Origin: Mimachlamys varia
Taxonomy: Eukaryota > Mollusca > Bivalvia > Pectinida > Pectinidae
NCBI GenBank assembly: GCA_947623455.1
Contig: OX392530.1
Coordinates: forward strand, 1,587,501 to 1,651,500
Reading direction: 5' to 3'
DNA: 64,000 bases
Shown here: positions 21,496-35,900 of the stretch, piece after piece
Layout: each line of letters begins with the position of its first letter
Numbering within the stretch: the stretch's first letter is position 1
The notes under the pieces: model-generated
What the model was told of the DNA's origin: nothing
Databases searched by the model: none
What the model saw: the letters and a program-made list of their open reading frames with translations, nothing else
Translations under genes and position numbers: made by a program

Positions 21496-21855
21496 GCCCT
21501 TCTTCGTGTCAGGACAGGATACGGAGCGATGCAATGTATCATATTTGTTTTTGTTATATTGATAATATATTCTTTATAATGACAAGCAACATGCTTTATT
21601 TCTGGGAAAATCAATTTACTGGAATAAAATTTCATTCAAAACAGGTTGTTTAATAATAATTCTTTGACAGATAAACAAAGCAAGAATATAACAAACTGTA
21701 GACAAATTTTATCAATAATTGAAAGAATGGACAAGTAAGGACATATTTTTATAATTAATTGGGATTGGCTTATCAACCAGAGTGAATAACAATAGGTTTA
21801 TTGTCAAGAGTCCGTATTCATGAAATCGTTATCATTATAGAGCATGAATTCTGAA
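21496..21855. other. Non-coding spacer before the satellite
   Basis: AT-rich, no gene seen. Confidence 0.5.
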
Positions 21856-22001
21856 CTTATACGTAATTACCTCCGTTTGATTGCGTAAAAAGTCGATTTT
21901 ATACATTGAAAACTATTATTGGTAAAACATTGTTTTACATATCATTAACAAATTTGATATTTTTATTGATTTATTACTGAAACAAGAAATGGGACCTTTG
22001 C
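21856..22001. repeat. Left flank of the 32-bp satellite (copy 1 of a duplicated segment)
   Basis: 146 bp starting CTTATACGTAATTACCTCCG and ending GGGACCTTTGCC. It recurs at 23830-23975 at a constant offset of 1974 bp with one substitution by eye (GTTTGATTG versus GTTTAATTG). Confidence 0.9.
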
Positions 22002-23829
22002 CAGGAATGCGAGAATGGTTTCACGGATAGGTAAAGGAATGCGAGAATGGTTTCACGGATAGGTAAAGGAATGCGAGAAAGGTTTCACGGATAGACACAG
22101 GAATGCGAGAATGGTTTCATGGATAGACACAGGAATATGAGAATGGTTTCACGGATAGGTAAAGGAATGTAAGAATGGTTTCACGGATAGACACAGGAAT
22201 GCGAGAATGGTTTCACGGATAGACACAGGAATGCGAGAATGGTTTCACGGATAGATACAGGAATGCAAGAATGGTTTCACGGATAGGAACAGGAATGCGA
22301 GAATGGTTTCACGGATAGGTAAAGGAATGCGAGAATGGTTTCACGGAGAGGAACAGGAATGCGAGAATGGTTTCACGGATAGGTAAAGGAATGCGAGAAT
22401 GGTTTCACGGAGAGGAACAGGAATGCGAGAATGGTTTCACGGATAGGTAAAGGAATGCGAGAATGGTTTCACGGATAGGTAAAGGAATGCGAGAATGGTT
22501 TCATGGATAGGTAAAGGAATGCGAGAATGGTTTCACGGAGAGGCACAGGAATGTGAGAATGGTTTCACGGATAGATAAAGGAATGCGAGAATGGTTTCAC
22601 GGAGAGGCACAGGAATGTGAGAATGGTTTCACGGATAGACACAGGAATGCGAGAATGGTTTCACGGAGAGGAACAGGAATGTGAGAATGGTTTCACGGAG
22701 AGGAACAGAAATGCAAGAATGGTTTCACGGAGAGGCACAGGAATGTGAGAATTGTTTCACGGATAGGTAAAGGAATGCGAGAAAGGTTTCACGGATAGAC
22801 ACAGGAATGCGAGAATGGTTTCACGGATAGACACAGGAATGTGAGAATGGTTTCACGGAGAGGAACAGGAATGCGAGAATGGTTTCACGGATAGGAACAG
22901 GAATGCGAGAATTGTTTCACGGATAGATAAAGGAATGCGAGAATGGTTTCACGGATAGGTAAAGGAATGCGAGAATGGTTTCACGGATAGACACAGGAAT
23001 GTGAGAATGGCTCACGGATAGACACAGGACTGCGAGAATGGTTTCACGGATAGGAACAGGAATGCGAGAATTGTTTCACGGATAGATAAAGGAATGCGAG
23101 AATTGTTTCACGGATAGATAAAGGAATGCGAGAATGGTTTCACGGATAGGTAAAGGAATGCATGAATGGTTTCACGGATAGACACAGGAATGCGAGAATG
23201 GTTTCACGGATAGATACAGGAATGCAAGAATGGTTTCACGGATAGGAACAGGAATGCGAGAATGGTTTCACGGATAGGAACAGGAATGCGAGAATTGTTT
23301 CACGGATAGATAAAGGAATGCGAGAATGGTTTCACGGATAGACACAGGAATGCATGAATGGTTTCACGGATAGGAACAGGAATGCGAGAATGGTTTCACG
23401 GAGAGGCACAGGAATGCGAGAATGGTTTCACGGATAGGTAAAGGAATGCGAGAATGGTTTCATGGATAGACACAGGAATGCGAGAATGGTTTCACGGATA
23501 GACACAGGACTGTGAGAATGGTTTCACGGATAGACACAGGAATGTAAGAATGGTTTCACGGATAGACACAGGAATGTGAGAATGGTTTCACGGATAGGTA
23601 AAGGAATGCGAGAATGGTTTCACGGATAGGAACAGGAATGCGAGAATGGTTTCACGGATAGGTAAAGGAATGCGAGAATGGTTTCACGGATAGGAACAGG
23701 AATGCGAGAATGGTTTCACGGAGAGGCACAGGAATGTGAGAATGGTTTCACGGATAGATAAAGGAATGCGAGAATGGTTTCACGGATAGGTAAAGGAATG
23801 CGAGAATGGTTTCATGGATAGGTAAAGGA
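22002..23829. repeat. 32-bp satellite, first block
   Basis: Tandem 32-bp units with a GGAATGCGAGAATGG core, then TTTCACGGATAG and a variable linker (GACACA, GGTAAA, GAACAG or GCACAG types). This block is about 57 units. It ends where the duplicated left flank restarts. Confidence 0.95.
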
Positions 23830-23975
23830 CTTATACGTAATTACCTCCGTTTAATTGCGTAAAAAGTCGATTTTATACATTGAAAACTATTATTGGTAAA
23901 ACATTGTTTTACATATCATTAACAAATTTGATATTTTTATTGATTTATTACTGAAACAAGAAATGGGACCTTTGC
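23830..23975. repeat. Second copy of the satellite's left flank inside the array
   Basis: The unique flank of 21856-22001 repeated inside the array. The flank and the first block were therefore duplicated in tandem as a unit of about 1974 bp. An assembly artefact is the main alternative. Confidence 0.9.
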
Positions 23976-26900
23976 CAGGAATGCGAGAATGGTTTCACGG
24001 ATAGGTAAAGGAATGCGAGAATGGTTTCACGGATAGGTAAAGGAATGCGAGAATGGTTTCATGGATAGGTAAAGGAATGCGAGAATGGTTTCCCGGAGAG
24101 GCACAGGAATGTGAGAATGGTTTCACGGATAGGTAAAGGAATGCGAGAATGGTTTCACGGATAGGTAAAGGAATGCGAGAATGGTTTCATGGATAGGTAA
24201 AGGAATGCGAGAATGGTTTCACGGATAGGTAAAGGAATGCGAGAATGGTTTCATGGATAGGTAAAGGAATGCGAGAATGGTTTCACGGAGAGGCACAGGA
24301 ATGTGAGCATGGTTTCACGGATAGACACAGGAATGCGAGAATGGTTTCACGGAAAGGAACAGGAATGTGAGAATGGTTTCACGGAGAGGAACAGAAATGC
24401 AAGAATGGTTTCACGGAGAGGCACAGGAATGTGAGAATTGTTTCACGGATAGGTAAAGGAATGCGAGAAAGGTTTCACGGATAGACACAGGAATGCGAGA
24501 ATGGTTTCACGGATAGACACAGGAATGTGAGAATGGTTTCACGGATAGATACAGGAATGCGAGAATGGTTTCAAGGATAGGTAAAGGAATGCGAGAATGG
24601 TTTCACGGATAGGTAAAGGAATGCGAGAATGGTTTCATGGATAGGTAAAGGAATGCGAGAATGGTTTCACGGATAGACACAGAAATGTGAGAATGGTTTC
24701 ACGGATAGACACAGGAATGTGAGAATGGTTTCACGGATAGACACAGGAATGTGAGAATGGTTTCACGGATAGACACAGGAATGTGAGAATGGTTTCACGG
24801 ATAGACACAGAAATGTGAGAATGGTTTCATGGATAGGAACAGGAATGCGAGAATGGTTTCACGGATAGACACAGAAATGTGAGAATGGTTTCATGGATAG
24901 ACACAGGAATGTGAGAATGATTTCACGGATAGATAAAGGAATGCGAGAATGGTTTCACGGATAGACACGGAAATGCGAGAATGGTTTCACGGATAGATAA
25001 AGGAATGCGAGAATGGTTTCACGGATAGACACAGAAATGTGAGAATGGTTTCACGGATAGGTAAAGGAATGTAAGAATGGTTTCACGGATAGACACAGGA
25101 ATGTAAGAATGGTTTCACGGATAGGTAAAGGAATGTAAGAATGGTTTCACGGAGAGGTAAAGGAATGTAAGAATGGTTTCACGGATAGGTAAAGGAATGT
25201 AAGAATGGTTTCACGGATAGGTAAAGGAATGTAAGAATGGTTTCACGGATAGGTAAAGGAATGTAAGAATGGTTTCACGGATAGGTAAAGGAATGTGAGA
25301 ATGGTTTCACGGATAGACACAGGAATGCGAGAATGGTTCCACGGATAGACACAGGAATGCGAGAATGGTTCCACGGATAGACACAGGAATGTAAGAATGG
25401 TTTCACGGATAGACACAGGAATGCGAGAATGGTTTCACGGATAGACACAGGAATGTAAGAATTGTTTCACGGATAGACACAGGAATGCGAGAATGGTTTA
25501 ACGGATAGACACAGGAATGTAAGAATGGTTTCACGGATAGACACAGGAATGTGAGAATTGTTTCACGGATAGACACAGGAATGCGAGAATGGTTTCACGG
25601 ATAGACACAGGAATGCGAGAATGGTTTCACGGATAGACACAGGAATGTGAGAATTGTTTCACGGATAGACACAGGAATGTGAGAATTGTTTCACGGATAG
25701 ACACAGGAATGCGAGAATGGTTTCACGGATAGACACAGGAATGCGAGAATGGTTTCACGGATAGACACAGGAATGTAAGAATGGTTTCCTGGATAGACAC
25801 AGGAATGCGAGAATGGTTTCACGGATAGACACAGGAATGCGAGAATGGTTTCACGGATAGACACAGGAATGTGAGAATGGTTTCACGGATAGACACAGGA
25901 ATGCGAGAATGGTTTCACGGATAGACACAGGAATGCGAGAATGGTTTCACGGATAGACACAGGAATGTAAGAATGGTTTCACGGATAGGTAAAGGAATGT
26001 GAGAATGGTTTCCTGGATAGACACAGGAATGCGAGAATGGTTTCACGGATAGACACAGGAATGCGAGAATGGTTTCACGGATAGACACAGGAATGTGAGA
26101 ATGGTTCCACGGATAGACACAGGAATGCGAGAATGGTTCCACGGATAGACACAGGAATGTGAGAATGGTTTCACGGAGAGGCACAGGACTGTGAGAATGG
26201 TTTCACGGATAGACACAGAAATGCGAGAATGGTTTCATGGATAGGAACAGGAATGCGAGAATGGTTTCACGGATAGACACAGGACTGTGAGAATGGTTTC
26301 ACGGATAGACAAAGGAATGCGAGAATGGTTTCATGGATAGGTAAAGGAATGCAAGAAAGGTTTCACGGATAGGTAAAGGAATGCGAGAATGGTTTCACGG
26401 ATAGGTAAAGGAATGTGAGAATGGTTTCACGGATAGGTAAAGGAATGTGAGAATGGTTTCACGGATAGGTAAAGGAATGCGAGAATGGTTTCATGGATAG
26501 ACACAGGAATGTGAGAATGGTTTCACGGATAGGTAAGTAGAGGAATGCGAGAATGGTTTCATGGATAGACACAGGAATGCGAGAATGGTTTCACGGAGAG
26601 GCACAGGACTGCGAGAAAGTTTTCACGGAGAGGAACAGGAATGTGAAAATGGTTTCACGGATAGACACAGGAATGTGAGAATGGTTTCATGGAGAGGAAC
26701 AGGAATGTGAGAATTGTTTCACGGAGAGGCACAGGAATGCGAGAATGGTTTCACGGAGAGGCACAGGAATGCGAGAATGGTTTCACGGAGAGGAACAGGA
26801 ATGCGAGAATGGTTTCACGGATAGACACAGGAATGTGCGAATGGTTTCACGGATAGACACAGGAATGCGAGAATGGTTTCACGGAGAGGAACAGGAATGC

Positions 26901-29900
26901 GAGAGTGGTTTCACGGAGAGGCACAGGAATGCGAGAATGGTTTCACGGATAGACACAGGAATGCGAGAATGGTTTCACGGAGAGGAACAGGAATGCGAGA
27001 GTGGTTTCACGGAGAGGCACAGGAATGCGAGAATGGTTTCACGGATAGACACAGGAATGTGAGAATGATTTCACGGATAGGCACAGGAATGCGAGAATGG
27101 TTTCATGGATAGGTAAAGGAATGTAAGAATGGTTTCACGGATAGGTAAAGGAATGCGAGAACGATTTCACGGATAGGTAAAGGAATGCGAGAATGGTTTC
27201 ACGGATAGGAAAAGGAATGTGAGAATTGTTTCACGGATAGGTAAAGGAATGAATGCGAGAACGATTTCACGGATAGACACAGGAATGTGAGAATGGTTTC
27301 ATGGATAGACACAGGAATGTGAGAATGGTTTCACGGATAGACACAGGAATGTGAGAATGGTTTCACGGAGAGGCACAGGAATGTGAGAATGGTTTCATGG
27401 ATAGACACAGGAATGCGAGAATGGTTTCACGGATAGACACAGGAATGTGAGAATGGTTTCATGGATAGACACAGGAATGCGAGAATGGTTTCATGGATAG
27501 ACACAGGAATGTGAGAAAGGTTTCATGGATAGACACAGGAATGCGAGAATGGTTTCACGGAGAGGCACAGGAATGCGAGAATGGTTTCACGGAGAGGAAC
27601 AGGAATGCAAGAATGGTTTCACGGATAGGCACAGGAATGTGAGAATGGTTTCATGGATAGGCACAGGAATGCGAGAATGGTTTCACGGAGAGGAACAGGA
27701 ATGCGAGAATGGTTTCACGGATAGACACAGGAATGCGAGAATGGTTTCACGGAGAGGAACAGGAATGCGAGAATGGTTTCATGGATAGGCACAAGAATGC
27801 GAGAATGGTTTCATGGATAGACACAGGAATGTGAGAATGGTTTCACGGATAGGCACAGGAATGCGAGAATGGTTTCATGGATAGACACAGGAATGTGAGA
27901 ATGGTTTCATGGATAGACACAGGAATGTGAGAATGGTTTCATGGATAGACACAGGAATGCGAGAATGGTTTCACGGATAGACACAGGAATGTGAGAATGG
28001 TTTCATGGATAGACACAGGAATGCGAGAATGGTTTCATGGATAGACACAGGAATGCGAGAATGGTTTCACGGATAGACACAGGAATGCGAGAATGGTTTC
28101 ACGGATAGACACAGGAATGCGAGAATGGTTTCATGGATAGACACAGGAATGCGAGAATGGTTTCATGGATAGACACAGGAATGCGAGAATGGTTTCACGG
28201 ATAGGTAAAGGAATGCGAGAATGGTTTCACGGATAGACACAGGAATGCGAGAATGGTTTCACGGATAGACACAGGAATGCGAGAATGGTTTCATGGATAG
28301 ACACAGGAATGCGAGAAAGGTTTCATGGATAGACACAGGAATGCGAGAATGGTTTCACGGATAGGTAAAGGAATGTAAGAATGGTTTCACGGATAGACAC
28401 AGGAATGCGAGAATGGTTTCCTGGATAGACACAGGAATGTAAGAATGGTTTCACGGGGAGGAACAGAAATGCGAGAATGGTTTCACGGATAGACACAGGA
28501 ATGCGAGAATGGTTTCATGGATAGACACAGGAATGCGAGAATGGTTTCATGGATAGACACAGGAATGCGAGAATGGTTTCACGGATAGACACAGGAATGT
28601 AAGAATGGTTTCATGGATAGGTAAAGGAATGCGAGAATGGCTTCATGGATAGACACAGGAATGTAAGAATGGTTTCATGGATAGGTAAAGGAATGCGAGA
28701 ATGGTTTCATGGATAGACACAGGAATGTAAGAATGGTTTCACGGATAGACACAGGAATGCGAGAATGGTTTCACGGATAGACACAGGAATGTAAGAATGG
28801 TTTCATGGATAGGTAAATGAATGCGAGAATGGTTTCATGGATAGACACAGGAATGTAAGAATGGTTTCATGGATAGGTAAAGGACTGCGAGAATGGTTTC
28901 ATGGATAGACACAGGAATGCGAGAATGGTTTCACGGAGAGGTAAAGGAATGTAAGAATGGTTTCACGGATAGGTAAAGGAATGCGAGAATGGTTTCATGG
29001 ATAGACACAGGAATGCGAGAATGGTTTCACGGATAGACACAGGAATGTAAGAATGGTTTCATGGATAGGTAAAGGAATGCGAGAATGGTTTCATGGATAG
29101 ACACAGGGATGCGAGAATGGTTTCACGGATAGACACAGGAATGTAAGAATGGTTTCATGGATAGACACAGGAATGTGAGAATGGTTTCATGGATAGACAC
29201 AGGAATGTAAGAATGGTTTCACGGATAGACACAGGAATGTAAGAATGGTTTCATGGATAGACACAGGAATGCGAGAATGGTTTCACGGAGAGGTAAAGGA
29301 ATGTAAGAATGGTTTCACGGATAGGTAAAGGAATGCGAGAATGGTTTCATGGATAGACACAGGAATGCGAGAATGGTTTCACGGATAGACACAGGAATGT
29401 AAGAATGGTTTCATGGATAGGTAAAGGAATGCGAGAATGGTTTCATGGATAGACACAGGGATGCGAGAATGGTTTCACGGATAGACACAGGAATGTAAGA
29501 ATGGTTTCACGGATAGACACAGGAATGTGAGAATGGTTTCACGGATAGGTAAAGGAATGCGAGAATGGTTTCATGGATAGACACAGGAATGTGAGAATGG
29601 CTCACGGATAGGTAAAGGAATGTAAGAATGGTTTCACGGATAGACACAGGAATGCGAGAATGGTTTCACGGATAGACACAGGAATGCGAGAATGGTTTCA
29701 CGGATAGGTAAAGGAATGTAAGAATGGTTTCACGGATAGACACAGGAATGTGAGAATGGTTTCATGGATAGACACAGGAATGCGAGAATGGTTTCATGGA
29801 TAGACACAGGAATGCGAGAATGGTTTCACGGATAGGTAAAGGAATGCGAGAATGGTTTCACGGATAGGTAAAGGAATGCGAGAATGGTTTCATGGATAGA

Positions 29901-32900
29901 CACAGGAATGCGAGAATGGTTTCACGGATAGACACAGGAATGCGAGAATGGTTTCATGGATAGACACAGGAATGCGAGAATGGTTTCATGGATAGACACA
30001 GGAATGTAAGAATGGTTTCATGGATAGACACAGGAATGCGAGAATGGTTTCATGGATAGGTAAAGGAATGCGAGAATGGTTTCACGGATAGGTAAAGGAA
30101 TGCGAGAATGGTTTCACGGATAGACACAGGAATGTGAGAATGGTTTCATGGATAGACACAGGAATGTGAGAATGGTTTCACGGATAGACACAGGAATGCG
30201 AGAATGGTTTCACGGATAGACACAGGAATGCGAGAATGGTTTCATGGATAGACACAGGAATGCGAGAATGGTTTCACGGAGAGGCACAGGAATGCGAGAA
30301 TGGTTTCATGGATAGACACAGGAATGCGAGAATGGTTTCATGGATAGACACAGGAATGCGAGAATGGTTTCACGGATAGACACAGGAATGCGAGAATGGT
30401 TTCATGGATAGACACAGGAACGCGAGAATGGTTTCATGGATAGACACAGGAATGCGAGAATGGTTTCATGGATAGGTAAAGGAATGCGATAATGGTTTCA
30501 CGGATAGACACAGGAATGTGAGAATGGTTTCATGGATAGACACAGGAATGTGAGAATGGTTTCACGGATAGACACAGGAATGTGAGAATGGTTTCATGGA
30601 TAGACACAGGAATGCGAGAATGGTTTCACGGATAGACACAGGAATGCGAGAATGGTTTCACGGATAGACACAGGAATGCGATAATGGTTTCATGGATAGA
30701 CACAGGAATGCGAGAATGGTTTCATGGATAGACACAGGAATGCGAGAATGGTTTCATGGATAGACACAGGAATGCGAGAATGGTTTCACGGATAGACACA
30801 GGAATGCGAGAATGGTTTCCTGGATAGACACAGGAATGCGAGAATGGTTTCATGGGTAGACACAGGAATGTGAGAATGGTTTCACGGATAGACACAGGAA
30901 TGCGAAAATGGTTTCACGGATAGACACAGGAATGCGAGAATGGTTTCACGGATAGGTAAAGGAATGTAAGAATGGTTTCACGGATAGACACAGGAATGTG
31001 AGAATGGCTCACGGATAGACACAGGAATGCGAGAATGGTTTCATGGATAGACACAGAAATGTGAGAATGGTTTCACGGATAGGTAAAGGAATGCGAGAAT
31101 GGTTTCACGGATAGACACAGGAATGCGAGAATGGTTTCACGGATAGACACAGAAATGTGAGAATGGTTTCATGGATAGATAAAGGAATGCGAGAATGGTT
31201 TCACGGATAGACAAAGGAATGTGAGAATGGTTTCACGGATAGGTAAAGGAATGCGAGAATGGTTTCACGGATAGACACAGGAATGTGAGAATGGTTTCCT
31301 GGATAGACACAGGAATGCGAGAATGGTTTCACGGAGAGGCACAGGAATGCGAGAATGGTTTCATGGATAGACACAGAAATGTGAGAAAGGTTTCACGGAT
31401 AGACACAGGAATGTAAGAATGGTTTCACGGATAGACACAGGAATGTGAGAATGGTTTCATGGATAGACACAGAAATGTGAGAATGGTTTCACGGATAGGT
31501 AAAGGAATGCGAGAATGGTTTCACGGATAGGTAAAGGAATGCGAGAATGGTTTCACGGAGAGGCACAGGAATGTGAGAATGGTTTCACGGATAGATAAAG
31601 GAATGCGAGAATGGTTTCACGGATAGACACAGGAATGCGAGAATGGTTTCACGGATAGGTAAAGGAATGCGAGAATGGTTTCACGGATAGGTAAAGGAAT
31701 GCGAGAATGGTTTCATGGATAGACACAGGAATGTAAGAATGGTTTCACGGAGAGGAACAGAAATGCAAGAATGGTTTCACGGATAGGCACAGGAATGCGA
31801 GAATTGTTTCACGGATAGGTAAAGGAATGCGAGAACGATTTCACGGATAGGTAAAGGAATGCGAGAATGGTTTCACTGATAGGCACAGGAATGCGAGAAT
31901 TGTTTCACGGATAGGTAAAGGAATGCGAGAACGATTTCACGGATAGGTAAAGGAATGCGAGAATGGTTTCATGGATAGACACAGGAATGCGAGAATGGTT
32001 TCACGGATAGACACAGGAATGCGAGAATGGTTTCATGGATAGACACAGGAATGCGAGAATGGTTTCACGGATAGACACAGGAATGCGAGAATGGTTTCAC
32101 GGATAGACACAGGAATGCGAGAATGGTTTCACGGATAGGTAAAGGAATGCGAGAATGGTTTCATGGATAGACACAGGAATGCGAGAATGGTTTCATGGAT
32201 AGACACAGGAATGCGAGAATGGTTTCATGGATAGGTAAAGGAATGCGAGAATGGTTTCACGGATAGACACAGGAATGTGAGAATGGTTTCACGGATAGAC
32301 ACAGGAATGTGAGAATGGTTTCATGGATAGACACAGGAATGCGAGAATGGTTTCACGGATAGGTAAAGGAATGCGAGAATGGTTTCACGGATAGGTAAAG
32401 GAATGCGAGAATGGTTTCACGGATAGACACAGGAATGTGAGAATGGTTTCACGGATAGGTAAAGGAATGCGAGAATGGTTTCATGGATAGACACAGGAAT
32501 GCGAGAATGGTTTCACGGATAGACACAGGAATGCGAGAATGGTTTCACGGATAGACACAGGAATGCGAGAATGGTTTCATGGATAGACACAGGAATGCGA
32601 GAATGGTTTCATGGATAGACACAGGAATGCGAGAATGGTTTCACGGATAGACACAGGAATGCGAGAATGGTTTAACGGATAGACACAGGAATGCGAGAAT
32701 GGTTTCACGGATAGGAACAGGAATGCGAGAATGGTTTCATGGATAGACACAGGAATGCGAGAATGGTTTCACGGATAGACACAGGAATGCGAGAATGGTT
32801 TAACGGATAGACACAGGAATGCGAGAATGGTTTCACGGATAGGAACAGGAATGCGAGAATGGTTTCATGGATAGACACAGGAATGCGAGAATGGTTTCAT

Positions 32901-35900
32901 GGATAGACACAGGAATGCGAGAATGGTTTCACGGATAGACACAGGAATGTAAGAATGGTTTCATGGATAGACACAGGAATGCGAGAATGGTTTCACGGAT
33001 AGACACAGGAATGCGAGAATGGTTTCACGGATAGACACAGGAATGCGAGAATGGTTTCATGGATAGACACAGGAATGTGAGAATGGTTTCACGGATAGAC
33101 ACAGGAATGCGAGAATGGTTTCACGGATAGACACAGGAATGCGAGAATGGTTTCATGGATAGACACAGGAATGCGAGAATGGTTTCATGGATAGACACAG
33201 GAATGTGAGAATGGTTTCACGGATAGACACAGGAATGCGAGAATGGTTTCATGGATAGACACAGGAATGTAAGAATTGTTTCATGGATAGACACAGGAAT
33301 GCGAGAATGGTTTCATGGATAGACACAGGAATGCGAGAATGGTTTCACGGATAGGTAAAGGAATGCGAGAATGGTTTCACGGATAGACACAGGAATGCGA
33401 GAATGGTTTCACGGATAGACACAGGAATGCGAGAATGGTTTCATGGATAGACACAGGAATGCGAGAATGGTTTCATGGATAGACACAGGAATGCGAGAAT
33501 GGTTTCACGGATAGGTAAAGGAATGTAAGAATGGTTTCACGGATAGACACAGGAATGCGAGAATGGTTTCCTGGATAGACACAGGAATGTAAGAATGGTT
33601 TCACGGGGAGGAACAGAAATGCGAGAATGGTTTCACGGATAGACACAGGAATGCGAGAATGGTTTCATGGATAGACACAGGAATGCGAGAATGGTTTCAC
33701 GGATAGGTAAAGGACTGCGAGAATGGTTTCACGGATAGACACAGGAATGCGAGAATGGTTTCATGGATAGACACAGGAATGCGAGAATGGTTTCACGGAT
33801 AGACACAGGAATGTAAGAATGGTTTCATGGATAGGTAAAGGAATGCGAGAATGGTTTCATGGATAGACACAGGAATGTAAGAATGGTTTCATGGATAGGT
33901 AAAGGAATGCGAGAATGGTTTCATGGATAGACACAGGAATGTAAGAATGGTTTCTCGGATAGACACAGGAATGCGAGAATGGTTTCACGGATAGACACAG
34001 GAATGTAAGAATGGTTTCATGGATAGGTAAATGAATGCGAGAATGGTTTCATGGATAGACACAGGAATGTAAGAATGGTTTCATGGATAGGTAAAGGACT
34101 GCGAGAATGGTTTCATGGATAGACACAGGAATGCGAGAATGGTTTCACGGATAGACACAGGAATGTGAGAATGGTTTCACGGATAGACACAGGAATGTGA
34201 GAATGGTTTCACGGAGAGGAACAGGAATGCGAGAATGGTTTCACGGATAGACACAGGAATGTGAGAATGGTTTCACGGATAGGTAAAGGAATGCGAGAAT
34301 GGTTTCATGGATAGACACAGGAATGCGAAAATGGTTTCACGGATAGACACAGGAATGTAAGAATGGTTTCATGGATAGGTAAAGGAATGCGAGAATTGTT
34401 TCACGGATAGACACAGGAATGTGAGAATGGTTTCACGGAGAGGAACAGGAATGCGAGAATGGTTTCACGGAGAGGCACAGGAATGCGAGAATTGTTTCAT
34501 GGATAGACACAGGAATGCGAGAATGGTTTCACGGATAGACACAGGAATGTAAGAATGGTTTCATGGATAGACACAGGAATGTAAGAATGGTTTCACGGAT
34601 AGACACAGGAATGTGAGAATGGTTTCACGGATAGGTAAAGGAATGCGAGAATGGTTTCATGGATAGGTAAATGAATGCGAGAATGGTTTCATGGATAGAC
34701 ACAGGAATGTAAGAATGGTTTCATGGATAGGTAAAGGACTGCGAGAATGGTTTCATGGATAGACACAGGAATGCGAGAATGGTTTCACGGATAGACACAG
34801 GAATGTAAGAATGGTTTCATGGATAGACACAGGAATGCGAGAATGGTTTCACGGATAGACACAGGAATGCGAGAATGGTTTCACGGATAGACACAGGAAT
34901 GCGAGAATGGTTTCATGGATAGACACAGGAATGCGAGAATGGTTTCATGGATAGACACAGGAATGCGAGAATGGTTTCACGGATAGGTAAAGGAATGCGA
35001 GAATGGTTTCACGGATAGACACAGGAATGTGAGAATGGTTTCATGGATAGACACAGGAATGTGAGAATGGTTTCACGGATAGACACAGGAATGTGAGAAT
35101 GGTTTCATGGATAGACACAGGAATGCGAGAATGGTTTCACGGATAGACACAGGAATGCGAGAATGGTTTCATGGATAGACACAGGAATGCGAGAATGGTT
35201 TCATGGATAGACACAGGAATGCGAGAATGGTTTCATGGATAGACACAGGAATGCGAGAATGGTTTCATGGATAGACACAGGAATGCGAGAATGGTTTCCT
35301 GGATAGACACAGGAATGCGAGAATGGTTTCATGGGTAGACACAGGAATGTGAGAATGGTTTCACGGATAGACACAGGAATGCGAAAATGGTTTCACGGAT
35401 AGACACAGGAATGCGAGAATGGTTTCACGGATAGGTAAAGGAATGTAAGAATGGTTTCACGGATAGACACAGGAATGCGAAAATGGTTTCACGGATAGAC
35501 ACAGGAATGCGAGAATGGTTTCACGGATAGACACAGGAATGCGAGAATGGTTTCATGGATAGACACAGAAATGTGAGAATGGTTTCACGGATAGGTAAAG
35601 GAATGCGAGAATGGTTTCACGGATAGACACAGGAATGCGAGAATGGTTTCACGGATAGACACAGAAATGTGAGAATGGTTTCATGGATAGACACAGGAAT
35701 GCGAGAATGGTTTCACGGATAGACACAGGAATGTGAGAATGGTTTCACGGATAGGTAAAGGAATGCGAGAATGGTTTCACGGATAGACACAGAAATGTGA
35801 GAATGGTTTCACGGATAGGTAAAGGAATGCGAGAATGGTTTCACGGATAGACACAGAAATGCGAGAATGGTTTCACGGATAGACACAGGAATGTAAGAAT

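Noticed and set aside
21117..21653. 178-codon open frame over the 66-bp repeat
   Set aside because: Low-complexity tandem repeat, open in two frames at once; no evidence of expression.
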